From the NCBI RefSeq assembly GCF_009363555.1, contig NZ_CP045372.1, positions 1,371,001 through 1,435,000 of the forward strand: a stretch of 64,000 nucleotides of DNA. The letters run 5' to 3'. This document shows positions 1 through 9,986 of the stretch, piece after piece (within the stretch, counting starts at the first letter, position 1; every line of letters begins with the position of its first letter). The notes under the pieces are model-generated. The model had not been told where the DNA came from. It did not search any database and worked only from the letters and a program-made list of their open reading frames with translations. The position numbers and the translations under genes are program-made. The DNA comes from Sulfitobacter sp. THAF37 (lineage in GTDB: Bacteria; Pseudomonadota; Alphaproteobacteria; Rhodobacterales; Rhodobacteraceae).

Positions 1-2
1 CG

Positions 3-884
3 GCGGCCAAGGTGCGCGCGGCCCCCTCTGGCGGGCTGTCGATGGGCTATGCACGGCTGTCGGGGGGGCGCACCTCGGTGGTCATTGATGCTGCCGTGCC
101 ACCGACCGGTCCGGCATCCGGCAATGCCCATGCCTCCACCCTCGCTTTTGAGCTGACCTCGGGCCGGCGCCCGCTGATCGTCAACTGCGGGGCCGGTGCC
201 TCCTTTGGCCTGGAGTGGCGCCGGGCGGGAAGGGCGACACCGTCGCATTCCGCCCTGTGCCTCGGCGGGTATTCCAGCGCCCGGCTGGCCGAGCCGGATC
301 GCGACACAGGACGCGAGGCGCTGATCGACGGGCCCACTCATGTGCCGGTCGAGATCAGTTCCGCCGGTGACGGCATCCGCTTCCAAGGCGGGCACAACGG
401 CTATGTGCGCTCTCACGGGCTGACACACGCGCGCACCTTCGAACTCACGCTCGACGGGCGGGGGCTTGCGGGCGAGGACATGCTGCTGGCGATGGAGGAC
501 ATCGAGAAGCGCCGCTTTGACAGGGCGCTGGACGCAGCGAAACTCAAGGGCCTGCGCTTTGACATCCGCTTTCACCTGCATCCCGACGTAGACGCGACGC
601 TGGACCTAGGTGGTGCGGCGGTGTCGATGGCGCTCAAGAGCGGTGAAATCTGGGTGTTCCGTCATGACGGCACACATAATCTCTCGCTCGAACCGGGGGC
701 CTACCTGGAAACCACGCGTCTCAAACCCCGCGCGACGCGTCAGATCGTGCTGTCCGGCATGGCATTTACCTATGCAACGCGGGTCAGGTGGTCCTTGTCC
801 AAGGCGCAGGAAACTGCGATTGGCGTGCGTGATCTGTCGCTGGACGACCCTTGGACCGATCACACCGACCCGGACGAACAATAG
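3..884 (+). CDS. Heparinase II/III-like protein, C-terminal part (gene starts before the window)
   Basis: The reading frame is already open at the left edge, so only about the last 294 residues are present and the true start lies outside. The visible part is rich in beta-strand-like segments with a conserved glycine/aspartate pattern (for example LIVNCGAG and GGHNGYVRSHGLTHAR). This fits the C-terminal beta-sandwich of the heparinase II/III family, polysaccharide lyases or lyase-like proteins acting on uronic-acid polymers. The catalytic alpha-barrel is not in view, so activity cannot be judged. It ends 12 bases before purH on the same strand. A heparinase-like gene directly before purH is the usual order in Rhodobacteraceae as I recall it. 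Confidence 0.75.
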   Translation, partial: AAKVRAAPSGGLSMGYARLSGGRTSVVIDAAVPPTGPASGNAHASTLAFELTSGRRPLIVNCGAGASFGLEWRRAGRATPSHSALCLGGYSSARLAEPDRDTGREALIDGPTHVPVEISSAGDGIRFQGGHNGYVRSHGLTHARTFELTLDGRGLAGEDMLLAMEDIEKRRFDRALDAAKLKGLRFDIRFHLHPDVDATLDLGGAAVSMALKSGEIWVFRHDGTHNLSLEPGAYLETTRLKPRATRQIVLSGMAFTYATRVRWSLSKAQETAIGVRDLSLDDPWTDHTDPDEQ

Positions 885-896
885 GACCCCTGCCAA

Positions 897-2483
897 ATGC
901 CCGATCTTTCCCCCGTCAAACGCGCCCTCCTTTCCGTATCAGACAAGACCGGCCTCGTTGAGCTTGGCCAGGCATTGGCCGGGCATGGGGTCGAACTGCT
1001 GTCGACCGGCGGCACCGCAAGGGCGTTGCGCGACGCGGGACTGGACGTAAAGGATGTGTCAGAGGTCACGGGCTTCCCCGAGATGATGGACGGCCGGGTA
1101 AAGACGCTGCACCCGGTCGTGCACGGTGGCCTGCTGGCGCTGCGTGACAACGACGATCACGTGGCCGCCATGAACGAACACGACATCGGCGGCATCGACC
1201 TCGTCGTGGTCAACCTCTATCCGTTCGAGGCAACCGTGGCCAAAGGGGCAGAATACGCCGAAGTGATCGAGAACATCGACATCGGCGGTCCGGCAATGAT
1301 CCGTTCGGCGGCCAAGAACCACGGCTTCGTGAATGTCGTTGTGGATACCGAGGACTACGCCGCCGTGATCGAAGAGCTTGACGCCAACGGCGGGCAGACC
1401 TCCTATGCCCTGCGCCAGCGTCTGGCCCAGACCGCCTATGCCAGAACCGCCGCTTACGACACCGCTGTCAGCACATGGATGGCCGCGCAGGTGCCGGGCA
1501 CACCGCGCCGCCGGACTTTTGGCGGCACACTGGCGCAACCCCTGCGTTACGGCGAAAACCCGCACCAAAGCGCCGCATTCTACACCGACGGGTCCGACCG
1601 TCCGGGCGTCGCGACGGCACAGCAGCACCAGGGCAAGGAACTGAGCTACAACAACATCAACGACACCGACGCGGCCTTTGAGCTGGTCAGCGAATTTGCC
1701 CCCGAGAACGGTCCTGCCTGCGCCATCATCAAGCACGCCAACCCCTGCGGCGTGGCCACCGGTAAGACCATGGTGGAGGCCTATACCCGTGCCTTCGACT
1801 GCGACCGCACGTCCGCTTTCGGCGGCATCATCGCGCTCAATCAGGTTCTGGACGGCGAAACCGCCGAGGCGATCAGCCGGATTTTCACCGAAGTGGTGAT
1901 TGCCCCCGGTGCCGACGAAGACGCCATGAGTATTTTTGGCAAAAAGAAAAACCTGCGTCTGCTCACGACCGGCGGGCTCGCCCCCCGCGACGCGGCGGCG
2001 CTGGCGGTCCGGCAGGTGTCGGGAGGGTGGCTGGTGCAGGACAAGGACATCGGCCGTATCACCCGCGACGATTTGAAAGTCGTGACCAAACGCCAACCTT
2101 CGGCGCAGGAAATGGCAGACCTGCTTTTTGCATGGACCGTGGCCAAACACGTCAAGTCGAATGCCATCATCTACGTCAAGGACGGCGCGACGGTGGGCGT
2201 CGGCGCGGGCCAGATGAGCCGTGTCGACAGCACGCGCATCGCTGCGCGCAAGGCTCAGGACATGGCGGAGGCGATGGACCTGCCCGCGCCTTTGACGCAA
2301 GGGTCGGTTGTGGCATCCGATGCCTTCTTCCCCTTTGCGGACGGGCTGGTGACAGCAGCGGAAGCCGGGGCAACCGCCCTGATCCAGCCTGGCGGGTCCA
2401 TGCGCGATGACGAGGTGATCGCGGCGGCGGACGACGCCGGACTTGCCATGGTCTTTACCGGTATGCGCCACTTCCGGCACTGA
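897..2483 (+). CDS. purH: Bifunctional AICAR formyltransferase / IMP cyclohydrolase
   Basis: This 528-residue protein has the full family length. It catalyses the last two steps of purine synthesis: formylation of AICAR with 10-formyl-THF, then ring closure to IMP. The N-terminal MGS-like cyclohydrolase domain (about residues 1-200) carries [11 protein letters not shown] and the [14 protein letters not shown] signature. The C-terminal transformylase domain carries the KHANPCG motif with the catalytic Lys-His pair. The protein ends in FTGMRHFRH, typical of the family. The ATG at 897 is the natural start ([19 protein letters not shown]). It is followed after 12 bases by lspA, so the two are probably cotranscribed. 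Confidence 0.98.
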   Translation: MPDLSPVKRALLSVSDKTGLVELGQALAGHGVELLSTGGTARALRDAGLDVKDVSEVTGFPEMMDGRVKTLHPVVHGGLLALRDNDDHVAAMNEHDIGGIDLVVVNLYPFEATVAKGAEYAEVIENIDIGGPAMIRSAAKNHGFVNVVVDTEDYAAVIEELDANGGQTSYALRQRLAQTAYARTAAYDTAVSTWMAAQVPGTPRRRTFGGTLAQPLRYGENPHQSAAFYTDGSDRPGVATAQQHQGKELSYNNINDTDAAFELVSEFAPENGPACAIIKHANPCGVATGKTMVEAYTRAFDCDRTSAFGGIIALNQVLDGETAEAISRIFTEVVIAPGADEDAMSIFGKKKNLRLLTTGGLAPRDAAALAVRQVSGGWLVQDKDIGRITRDDLKVVTKRQPSAQEMADLLFAWTVAKHVKSNAIIYVKDGATVGVGAGQMSRVDSTRIAARKAQDMAEAMDLPAPLTQGSVVASDAFFPFADGLVTAAEAGATALIQPGGSMRDDEVIAAADDAGLAMVFTGMRHFRH

Positions 2484-2495
2484 GGCGGGCGAAAC

Positions 2496-2993
2496 ATGCG
2501 CAGCTTTCTTGTCTTCGGCATCCTGGCCTTTGCGATCGACCAGATCAGCAAGTATCTGGTGATCCACACGATGGAACTGGCGCGTATCCGGTCCATCGAC
2601 GTGGTGCCGCCACTTCTGAACTTCCGATACGGCGAGAACCGGGGCATCAACTTTGGCCTGTTCGGCGGTGGATCGGACGCGAGCCGCTGGATTCTGATCG
2701 CGCTGGCGGCGGTGATCTGCGTCGCGGTAACGATCTGGCTGGCGCGCTCGGCCCAGCCCCGGCTGGCCCGGATCAGCGGCGGCCTGCTGGTCGGCGGCGC
2801 GCTGGCCAATGTGCTGGACCGGCTGCTGTACGGATACGTGCTGGATTTCCTGAACATGTCCTGTTGCGGGATAGAGAACCCCTTTGTCTTCAACATCGCG
2901 GATGTCTTCATCTTTGCGGGTGCATTGGGCCTGATCTTCTTCAGCCGCGACGGGAATTCCGCTGCCGGAAAGCCGCGGAAAAAACATAAGTGA
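2496..2993 (+). CDS. lspA: Signal peptidase II (prolipoprotein signal peptidase)
   Basis: This 165-residue inner-membrane aspartic peptidase cleaves the signal peptide of diacylglyceryl-modified prolipoproteins. It shows four hydrophobic segments and the family motifs: NRGINFG near residue 51, [10 protein letters not shown] with the first catalytic Asp near 108, and FNIADVFI with the second catalytic Asp near 132. The C-terminus is short and basic (KPRKKHK). It lies 12 bases after purH and just before a lipoprotein gene, itself a likely substrate. Confidence 0.96.
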   Translation: MRSFLVFGILAFAIDQISKYLVIHTMELARIRSIDVVPPLLNFRYGENRGINFGLFGGGSDASRWILIALAAVICVAVTIWLARSAQPRLARISGGLLVGGALANVLDRLLYGYVLDFLNMSCCGIENPFVFNIADVFIFAGALGLIFFSRDGNSAAGKPRKKHK

Positions 2994-3044
2994 CATTGCC
3001 CGCCCCCCTGCGATATTGAGGGGCAGACCCAAAGGAGACGCACC

Positions 3045-3566
3045 ATGCGCCGTACCGTCCTGATGATCCTGATCCCGCTGGCCCTGTCGGCCTGTGCCAA
3101 TCAGGGTTTGCGTGACCTCCGGACCAACTCCAAAGGGCCGGATGAATTCATGATTTCCCCCGCCGGCCCGCTGCAGGAGCCCGCAAGCTACAGCACGCTG
3201 CCGCCCCCGACACCGGGTCAGGCCAACCTGACTGATCGTTCCGCCCTCAGCGAGGGTGTCACCGCGTTTGGTGGCAACCCGCAGGCATTGCAGGGCGGAA
3301 TCGACGCGCGGGACGGGGCGCTGGTCAACCACGCCAACCGCAAGGGCGTGACCCCGGGTATCCGGACGATCCTTGCAGAGGCGGACGCGGATTTCCGCCG
3401 CCGCAAGGGTCGGCTCACGCAGATCAGGATTGTGCCGGTGGACCGGTACGAACAGGCCTACAGGCGTCAGGCGCTCGACGCGTCGGCTGAGGCCGCGCGC
3501 TGGCGCCGCGCCGGGGCGCGCACGCCATCCTCGCCGCCACGGGATACGCGCTTTAACCCCAGCTGA
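3045..3566 (+). CDS. DUF3035-type outer-membrane lipoprotein
   Basis: The 173-residue product begins with a lipoprotein signal peptide ([17 protein letters not shown]) whose lipobox LSAC puts the lipidated Cys at about residue 17. The mature part is proline-rich, with a conserved [16 protein letters not shown] segment that I associate with DUF3035 proteins of alphaproteobacteria. Some annotators call these BamF-like subunits of the beta-barrel assembly machine; that role is not shown by the sequence. The C-terminus is rich in Arg and Ala. A good ribosome site (AAGGAG) precedes the ATG at 3045. It sits between lspA and a pair of M16 peptidase genes, a cell-envelope setting. Confidence 0.8.
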   Translation: MRRTVLMILIPLALSACANQGLRDLRTNSKGPDEFMISPAGPLQEPASYSTLPPPTPGQANLTDRSALSEGVTAFGGNPQALQGGIDARDGALVNHANRKGVTPGIRTILAEADADFRRRKGRLTQIRIVPVDRYEQAYRRQALDASAEAARWRRAGARTPSSPPRDTRFNPS

Positions 3567-3667
3567 TCCGTGCCTGAGCTGAACTGACGACTCATTTATC
3601 TGTGAGTTGCCTTGATAATGCGGGCTGCGTGCGTACCTCTGTGCCAATCGGTTTCAAAGGAGCGGCC

Positions 3668-5008
3668 ATGAAGAAAGTGCAACTTCTCGGTGTGGTCCTG
3701 GCGCTTGCCATGCCCGCCGTGGCGCAGGCCAGGGACAACGAGGCGGTCACAAGCTTTACCCTGGACAACGGTATGGATGTCGTCGTGGTCGAAGACCACC
3801 GCGCACCCGTGGTGCAGCAGATGGTCTGGTACAGGGCCGGGTCTGCGGACGAACCCAAGGGATCGTCCGGGGTGGCGCATTTTCTTGAACACCTGCTGTT
3901 CAAGGCCACCGACAAGATGGAAGCCGGCGAATTCTCGGCCACCGTCGCCGCCAACGGCGGTCGCGACAATGCCTTTACCAGCTACGATTACACCGCCTAC
4001 TACCAGCGGGTCGCGGCGGACAGGCTGGAACTGATGATGCGGATGGAAAGCGACCGGATGCGCAACATCCGCCTGACCCCCGAAAACATTGCGACCGAAC
4101 GTGATGTCATCATCGAAGAGCGCAAGCAAAGGACAGAGAATAATCCCGGCGCGCTGATGAGCGAACAGATGAACGCGGCTCAATACCTCAACCACCGTTA
4201 TGGCAGCCCTGTCATTGGCTGGATGCATGAAATGGAGGCGTTGGATCTCGACGATGCGCTGTCTTTCTATGAGACCTACTATTCTCCCAACAACGCGATC
4301 CTCGTGGTCTCGGGCGATGTAGACCCGGATGATGTGCGCACCCTGGCCGAGGAATATTATGGTGTGATCCCCGCCAACCCGGACCTGCCGGAGCGGGTCC
4401 GCACCCAAGAGCCGCCGCAAACCGCCGAACGCCGCCTGACCTTTCGCGACGCGCGGGTGGCGCAGCCCTATGTCAGCCGGTCTTACCTTGCGCCGGAGCG
4501 CGATCCCGGCGACCAGAAAGAGGCCGCCGCGCTGACGCTTCTGGCCGAGATATTGGGCGGTGGAACCACGTCTTTCTTGGCCGAGAAACTCCAGTTTGAT
4601 CAGCAGCTCGTTACCTATTCCGGTGCGTTCTACCGGGGCGTCGCGCTCGACGACACGACATTCGATCTTGCGGTTGTCCCCGCCGCCGGGGTCAGCCTGC
4701 AAGAGGCCGAAGACGCGATGGACGCGGCACTGGCCGATTTCTTGGAGGTGGGCGTGGATGCGGAGCAACTCGACCGGATCAAACTGCAGATCCGTGCCAG
4801 CCAGATCTATGCCCGCGACGATGCGGATTCCGTTGCCAACCGCTATGGGCAGGCGCTGGCCACCGGGCTCAGCGTCGAAGACGTGCAGAACTGGCCAGAT
4901 GTGCTGGAGGCCGTGACCGCCGATGACATCATGGCCGCCGCGCGAAGTGTTCTTGATAAAAGGCAGTCGGTCACCGGATGGCTGATGAAACCGGAGGTCA
5001 CGCAATGA
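3668..5008 (+). CDS. M16 zinc metallopeptidase (catalytic partner)
   Basis: The longer open frame begins at 3602, but the ATG at 3668 follows AAAGGAG and starts a clear Sec signal peptide (MKKVQLLGVVLALAMPAVAQA), giving a 446-residue periplasmic protein. The inverted zinc motif HFLEH lies near residue 76, with the downstream glutamate region ERDVIIEERKQR. Together they form the HxxEH...E active site of pitrilysin/mitochondrial-processing-peptidase-like enzymes. The C-terminal M16 domain follows (about 190-400). The stop overlaps the start of the next gene by ATGA, so the two M16 proteins are translated together and probably form a heterodimer that degrades periplasmic peptides. Confidence 0.93.
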   Translation: MKKVQLLGVVLALAMPAVAQARDNEAVTSFTLDNGMDVVVVEDHRAPVVQQMVWYRAGSADEPKGSSGVAHFLEHLLFKATDKMEAGEFSATVAANGGRDNAFTSYDYTAYYQRVAADRLELMMRMESDRMRNIRLTPENIATERDVIIEERKQRTENNPGALMSEQMNAAQYLNHRYGSPVIGWMHEMEALDLDDALSFYETYYSPNNAILVVSGDVDPDDVRTLAEEYYGVIPANPDLPERVRTQEPPQTAERRLTFRDARVAQPYVSRSYLAPERDPGDQKEAAALTLLAEILGGGTTSFLAEKLQFDQQLVTYSGAFYRGVALDDTTFDLAVVPAAGVSLQEAEDAMDAALADFLEVGVDAEQLDRIKLQIRASQIYARDDADSVANRYGQALATGLSVEDVQNWPDVLEAVTADDIMAAARSVLDKRQSVTGWLMKPEVTQ

Positions 5009-6321
5009 AACTGATTTATGGTCTGATCGTCGCGGTCCTGATGGCGCTGCCTGCACGGGCAGAGGTGAACATTCAATCGGTTGAAAGCCCCGGCGGTGTG
5101 ACCGCCTGGCTGGTAGAAGACCATTCTATCCCCTTCGTGGCGCTTGAACTGCGCTTTCGAGGCGGTGCCTCGCTGGACCGGCCGGGCAAGCGCGGCGCGG
5201 TCAACCTGATGACCGCGTTGCTGGAAGAGGGGGCGGGAGAGATGGACGCGCGGGCCTTCTCCAAGGCGTCCGAGGCGCTGGCGACTTCATTCGGCTTCGA
5301 TGCCTCACGCGATGATGTGTCGGTGTCGGCCCGTTTTCTGACCGAAAACAGGGACGCGTCCATTGACCTGCTGCGTGCGGCCCTGCAGGATCCGGCATTT
5401 GATCAGGCCTCGATCGACCGGGTGCGCGGTCAGGTGATGTCGATCATCCAGTCGGATGCCAAGGATCCCGACGACATTGCCAGCGATACCTTTGACCGGA
5501 TTGCCTTTGGCGACCATCCCTATGCCACGTCGCTGAACGGGACGCTGGACAGCGTGGCGGCGCTGACCCGACAGGATCTGTTGACGGCCAAGAACGATGT
5601 GCTGGCCCGCGACCGGGTCTACATCGGCGCCGTGGGCGATATCACGCCCGAGGAACTGGGCAGGTTGCTGGACGACCTGCTGGGCGATCTGCCCGAGACG
5701 GGCGCACCGATGCCGCCGCGCGCCGACGTGACGATCCCCGGGGGCGTGACGGTGGTCGATTTCCCGACGCCGCAGTCGGTCGCGGTCTTTGGTCAGAAAG
5801 GGATCGCGCAGGATGACCCCGATTTCTTTGCCGCGCTGCTTTTAAACCATGTGCTGGGTGGCGGGTCCTTTGAAAGCCGCCTGATGGATGAGGTGCGCGA
5901 GAAGCGGGGCCTCACCTACGGCGTCTACTCCTACCTTGTGGCCCGCGATCTGGCCGAGGTTTACATGGGGTCGGTCAGTTCATCGAACGACCGTGTCGCC
6001 GAAGCCATAGAGGTGATCCGTGACGAATGGGCCAAGGCCGCCGAAAACGGCCTCACGCCGGAAGAGCTGGAGGCTGCCAAGACGTACATCACCGGCGCCT
6101 ATCCGTTGCGTTTCGACGGGAATGCGCCCATCGCCAATATCCTGGTGGGGATGCAGCTTCTGGGGCTGCCCATCGACTATGTCGCCACGCGCAACGACAA
6201 GGTCGAAGCGGTGACGCTGGACGATGTGAACCGTGTGGCAAACGAATTGCTGGACCCGGAAGGGCTGCAGTTCGTCGTCGTGGGTCAGCCGGAAGGTCTG
6301 AGTAGCACCACCAGCAACTGA
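5005..6321 (+). CDS. M16 peptidase-family protein, non-catalytic partner
   Basis: The start is placed at 5005, where ATG overlaps the TGA of the upstream M16 gene and begins a signal peptide (MKLIYGLIVAVLMALPARA). The 438-residue product has the M16 fold, but the zinc site is lost: where HxxEH should stand the protein reads NLMTALLEEG. A conserved FGQKGIAQDDPDF and YVxxR-like segment (EKRGLTYGVYSYL) marks the C-terminal domain, which usually binds substrate. Active/inactive M16 pairs are known for this family, and this one fits that pattern. The partner role is inferred from the overlap and the missing ligands. Confidence 0.9.
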   Translation: MKLIYGLIVAVLMALPARAEVNIQSVESPGGVTAWLVEDHSIPFVALELRFRGGASLDRPGKRGAVNLMTALLEEGAGEMDARAFSKASEALATSFGFDASRDDVSVSARFLTENRDASIDLLRAALQDPAFDQASIDRVRGQVMSIIQSDAKDPDDIASDTFDRIAFGDHPYATSLNGTLDSVAALTRQDLLTAKNDVLARDRVYIGAVGDITPEELGRLLDDLLGDLPETGAPMPPRADVTIPGGVTVVDFPTPQSVAVFGQKGIAQDDPDFFAALLLNHVLGGGSFESRLMDEVREKRGLTYGVYSYLVARDLAEVYMGSVSSSNDRVAEAIEVIRDEWAKAAENGLTPEELEAAKTYITGAYPLRFDGNAPIANILVGMQLLGLPIDYVATRNDKVEAVTLDDVNRVANELLDPEGLQFVVVGQPEGLSSTTSN

Positions 6322-6350
6322 TCGGTCTATGCGCCCGAACGTGATGAAGA

Positions 6351-6388
6351 GTCTGTTTCCTGAGCCTTCAAGACCTCCGGAAACAGAC
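6351..6388. terminator. Hairpin between convergent genes, probable terminator
   Basis: A perfect 10-bp inverted repeat (GTCTGTTTCC at 6351-6360 and its complement at 6379-6388) with an 18-base loop lies between the stop codons of the M16 partner gene and the converging aldehyde dehydrogenase gene. There is no strong T-run on either side, so termination strength is uncertain. Position and stem suggest a two-way transcription stop. Confidence 0.5.
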
Positions 6389-6395
6389 CAGGGCG

Positions 6396-8741
6396 TCATT
6401 CGCCATATGGTATCCAGATGTTCTTGACCTCTGTCGCGGCCTGCAGAAACGGCATTCCTTCGCCGTCGGCGCCCATCCAGTCGCGGGCATAGCCATTGTT
6501 CACCCACGTCCGCTTGATGTTCGACGCGGCGCCCTTTTCGACGATCTTGCTGAATTCCGCCGCCCCGAAGGACCAGACCGCATCCACATCCATGTGCCGT
6601 GCCATCGTGTCGGCGACGTCAGCATGCGGCCCGGTCAGGATGTTCACCACGCCTGCAGGCACATCCGAGGTTTCCAGCACCTGTATGAAATCCGTGGCCG
6701 ACAGCGGATAGGGTTCCGATGCGGCAAGGATCACGCGGTTGCCCATCGCCATCGCCGGTGCCATGACAGAGATCAGACCCAGCAGCGGGGCCTCCGCCGG
6801 GCAAAGCGCCGCGATCACCCCCACCGGTTCCTTCATCGCCAGCGCCACCCCCCGGATCGGCACGCCATGCACCTGGCCATCATATTTGTCGGCCCAGGCG
6901 GCATAGGTGAACAGCCGCCTGATGCTGGCCTCAACCTCTTTCGCGCCGGTCTTTCCGCCCAGCATCGCATCCAGACGATGCGCGAATTCATCCGCCCGCG
7001 CGGCCAGATTTTCGGCCATGTAGTACATGATCTGCGCCCGGAGGTGGCCGGTCGTCTTGCTCCAGCCCTTTGCGGCCTGCGCCGCCTCAACCGCGTTGCG
7101 CAAATCCTTGCGGTTGGCAAGGCTCGCATGGCCCAGCAGCGCGCCGTTCTTTGCCCAGACCGGGGTTGAATACCCACCATCGGGCCGCGTCTGCTTGCCC
7201 CCGATATAGAGTTTGGCTGTTCGGTCGATCGGGTCCTCCGGGGCGCCCTCGCCGGTGTGGGGCTCAATCCCTTTCAGGGGCTTGGGCGTGGTTTTCGAAC
7301 GTGTGTAGGCTGTCAGCCCCTCCCAGCCGCCCTCGCGGCCGAAACCGCTTTCGCGGACGCCGCCGAAACCGGCTGCGGCATCCATCAGGTTGGTGCCGTT
7401 GATCCAGACAATTCCCGCCGCCAGCTGCGGCGCGATGTCCAGCGCCAGGTTGATGTTCTCGGACCACAGGGTCGCCGCCAGCCCGTAGCGCGTGTTGTTG
7501 GCCAGACTCACCGCCTCCGCCGGGGTGCGGAAGGTCGTTGAGACCAGCACAGGGCCAAAAATCTCTTCCTGCATCAGCGCATCCGCCGGGTTCAGGCCGG
7601 TGATCAGCGTCGGCGGGTAATAGCAGCCGTTTTCCGGCAGTGCGATGTCCGCGACAAAGCGTTCCCCGGCGGTGTTCGCTGCGACCATCTCGCTGACCGA
7701 TTTCAACTGTACCGGATCGACGAGCGAGCCGACGTCGATGCTCTTGTCCAGCGGATTGCCGACGCGAAGCTTGGCCATGCGGGCGCGCAGCTTGGCATAG
7801 AAGGTCTCTGCCACCGGTTCATGCACCAGCAGACGTGATCCCGCGCAGCAAACCTGACCCTGGTTGAACCAGATCGCATCCACCAGCCCCTCGACCGCGC
7901 TGTCGAGGTCGGCGTCGTCAAAGACGATGTAGGGCGACTTGCCGCCCAGCTCCAGCGTCAGTGCCTTGCCGCTGCCTGCCGTGGCTTCGCGGATGCGACG
8001 CCCGACCGAGGTAGAGCCGGTAAAGGCGATTTTGTCGATGTCGTCGTGGCCCACGATCATCTCGCCCACCGCGCCGTCACCGGTGACGATGTTCACGACA
8101 CCCTTTGGCAAACCCGCCTGACGGCAGATGTCGGCAAACAGCAGAGCGGTCAGCGAAGTGTATTCCGCGGGCTTCAGAAGCACGGTGTTGCCCATCGCCA
8201 GCGCAGGCGCGACTTTCCACGCCAGCATCAGCAGGGGGAAGTTCCAGGGGATGATCTGTCCGCAGACCCCCAGCGCCTGCGCGTCGGGCAGCTCGGCCTC
8301 CATCAGTTGCGCCATACCCGCGTGGTAATAGAAATGGCGCTGTGCGAGCGGCACGTCGATGTCGCGCGCTTCGCGGATGGGTTTGCCGTTGTCCAGCACC
8401 TCCAGCACCGCGAAAAGGCGCGCGTGTTTCTGCAACAATCGCGCCAGCGCATAGAGATATCGCGCGCGGCCATGGCCGCCCAGCTTCTCCCATTTCGGCT
8501 GCGCCTTGCGCGCAGCCTTTACGGCGGCGTCCACATCCGCCTGCATGGCCTGCGTCAGGGTCGCCAGAACCTCGCCCGTTGCCGGGTTGGTGCTGTCGAA
8601 CCCCTCGCCGGGGTCGGTAAAGGCGCCGTCGATGAAATGGCCAAACCGGCTGCCCTGGTCGACCAGCCACGCCAGCGCATCCGCGGCGCTTTCGGGGGCC
8701 GGACCGTAGTCCATGGTGTCAAAGATTTCAGAGACGGTCAT
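6396..8741 (-). CDS. Two-domain aldehyde dehydrogenase, ALDH16 type
   Basis: This 781-residue protein is much longer than ordinary ALDHs (about 480-500). The first domain (about 30-490) is a complete NAD(P)+-dependent dehydrogenase with GxxIPWNFP, FTGSTSVG, the general base in LELGGKSP and a catalytic cysteine in NQGQVCCAG near residue 298. A second ALDH-like domain (about 510-770) repeats the cofactor-binding half (PVGVIAALCPAEAPLL) but has no catalytic Cys segment. This is the bacterial ALDH16 layout. A ribosome site AAAGGGG precedes the start. It lies 61 bases downstream of deoC on the same strand, so it may oxidise aldehydes released by deoxyribose breakdown, such as acetaldehyde (inference). 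Confidence 0.93.
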   Translation of the reverse strand: MTVSEIFDTMDYGPAPESAADALAWLVDQGSRFGHFIDGAFTDPGEGFDSTNPATGEVLATLTQAMQADVDAAVKAARKAQPKWEKLGGHGRARYLYALARLLQKHARLFAVLEVLDNGKPIREARDIDVPLAQRHFYYHAGMAQLMEAELPDAQALGVCGQIIPWNFPLLMLAWKVAPALAMGNTVLLKPAEYTSLTALLFADICRQAGLPKGVVNIVTGDGAVGEMIVGHDDIDKIAFTGSTSVGRRIREATAGSGKALTLELGGKSPYIVFDDADLDSAVEGLVDAIWFNQGQVCCAGSRLLVHEPVAETFYAKLRARMAKLRVGNPLDKSIDVGSLVDPVQLKSVSEMVAANTAGERFVADIALPENGCYYPPTLITGLNPADALMQEEIFGPVLVSTTFRTPAEAVSLANNTRYGLAATLWSENINLALDIAPQLAAGIVWINGTNLMDAAAGFGGVRESGFGREGGWEGLTAYTRSKTTPKPLKGIEPHTGEGAPEDPIDRTAKLYIGGKQTRPDGGYSTPVWAKNGALLGHASLANRKDLRNAVEAAQAAKGWSKTTGHLRAQIMYYMAENLAARADEFAHRLDAMLGGKTGAKEVEASIRRLFTYAAWADKYDGQVHGVPIRGVALAMKEPVGVIAALCPAEAPLLGLISVMAPAMAMGNRVILAASEPYPLSATDFIQVLETSDVPAGVVNILTGPHADVADTMARHMDVDAVWSFGAAEFSKIVEKGAASNIKRTWVNNGYARDWMGADGEGMPFLQAATEVKNIWIPYGE

Positions 8742-8765
8742 ATGCGCCCCTTTCCCGTTAATATT

Positions 8766-8775
8766 TTGTATACGA
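8766..8775 (-). promoter_or_regulatory. GTATAC-centred palindrome, GntR-type operator candidate
   Basis: TTGTATACGA matches the TnGTATACnA pattern bound by several FCD-type GntR repressors. It lies in the 61-base gap between deoC and the ALDH16 gene, 25-34 bases upstream of the latter's start and within AT-rich DNA. It could allow separate control of the dehydrogenase. No GntR gene is in the window. Confidence 0.35.
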
Positions 8776-8802
8776 TTTCAACCGGGTTCCCCATGGGCTG
8801 CC

Positions 8803-9816
8803 CTAGCTTGCCGCATGGCGGTAGCCCGCCGAGTAGCTGCCGGTCACGTGATGTTCCAGCTGCCGCTCGATGTCGTTCAGCAACGAGGACGCGCCAAAGC
8901 GGAAGAGATCGGGCTGCATCCAGCGGTCGCCCAGTTCCTCCTTCATCAGCGCCAGATAGGTGATCGCGTCCTTGGCCTTGGAAATCCCGCCCGCGGGTTT
9001 GTAGCCGATGCGGATGCCGGTGCGGTCGTGGTAATCGCGGATCGCGCGGATCATCACCAGGCTGACCGGCAGGGTCGCGTTGACGCTTTCCTTGCCGGTG
9101 GAGGTCTTGATGAAATCCGCCCCTGCCATCATGCAGACAAGGCTGGCGCGGGCCACGTTGCGCAGGGTGCCCAGTTCGCCCGTGGCAAGGATCGCTTTCA
9201 CATGCGCATCGCCGCAGGCATCGCGCATCGCGCGCATTTCATCGTAGAGCGCCTGCCAGTCGCCGGACAGCACGTGGCGGCGCGAGATCACGATGTCGAT
9301 CTCCGACGCCCCGGCGGCGACGCTCATCTCGATCTCCTTGAGGCGCAGCTCGAACGGCGAAAGCCCCGCCGGAAATCCGGTGGAGACAGCGGCGACCGGG
9401 ATGCCCGTGCCATCCAGCGCCGCGACGGCGGGGGCGATCATCTCGTGATAGACGCAGACGGCGCCCGTGGTGATCGGCCCCATGCCCAGCGCGTCGAGCA
9501 GTGCCGGAGCAACGGGCTGCCGCGCCTTGGCGCAGAGCCGCTCAACCCGGCGCGCGGTGTCGTCGCCCGACAGCGTTGTCAGGTCGATGCAGGTGATCGC
9601 CCGCAAAAGCCAGGCGGCCTGGTACGCCTTCTTGACCGATCTGCGGGCTGGCAAGCTCGCCGCGCGCCGCTCGATCGCCGAGGTATTGGCCCGCGCGCCC
9701 AGTACCCAGTTCAGGTCCAGCGGCATGCCCGGATTGCGCGGCAGGGCGACCTGCGGCAGATGGGTCTGCTCGGTCCGCGCGAGTTCTGTCTGGGCCTTGG
9801 CTGACGATTGTGCCAT
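8803..9816 (-). CDS. deoC: Deoxyribose-phosphate aldolase
   Basis: The open frame runs to 9936, but the ATG at 9816 is preceded by GGAGAG and begins the conserved protein (337 residues). The enzyme splits 2-deoxyribose 5-phosphate into glyceraldehyde 3-phosphate and acetaldehyde. The class I aldolase lysines are visible: HVKAILATGELG and the Schiff-base lysine in DFIKTSTGK, followed by the phosphate-binding GYKPAGGI. It is longer than E. coli DeoC (259) because of an N-terminal extension of about 70 residues, a form common in alphaproteobacteria. It is the first gene of a deoC-ALDH pair. Confidence 0.95.
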   Translation of the reverse strand: MAQSSAKAQTELARTEQTHLPQVALPRNPGMPLDLNWVLGARANTSAIERRAASLPARRSVKKAYQAAWLLRAITCIDLTTLSGDDTARRVERLCAKARQPVAPALLDALGMGPITTGAVCVYHEMIAPAVAALDGTGIPVAAVSTGFPAGLSPFELRLKEIEMSVAAGASEIDIVISRRHVLSGDWQALYDEMRAMRDACGDAHVKAILATGELGTLRNVARASLVCMMAGADFIKTSTGKESVNATLPVSLVMIRAIRDYHDRTGIRIGYKPAGGISKAKDAITYLALMKEELGDRWMQPDLFRFGASSLLNDIERQLEHHVTGSYSAGYRHAAS

Positions 9817-9986
9817 CGCGTCTCTCCGCTTCGGGGTCAGATGACGAAGGTGCCACGCAGGCCCCCCCTTTGGCAAGCGAACCTGCCGCCACGTTCCTTG
9901 CGCAAAAACTGCACAAACAACTTTCTTGGTCTGCACGACGGCTTGGCATCATGCCTCCTGATAATACGAAACGAGGGGCAAGAAAG

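Noticed and set aside
1059..3647. 862-residue open frame antisense to purH and lspA
   Set aside because: It is a codon-bias shadow of strongly supported genes on the plus strand; its translation is His/Arg/Gly-rich and shows no family motif.
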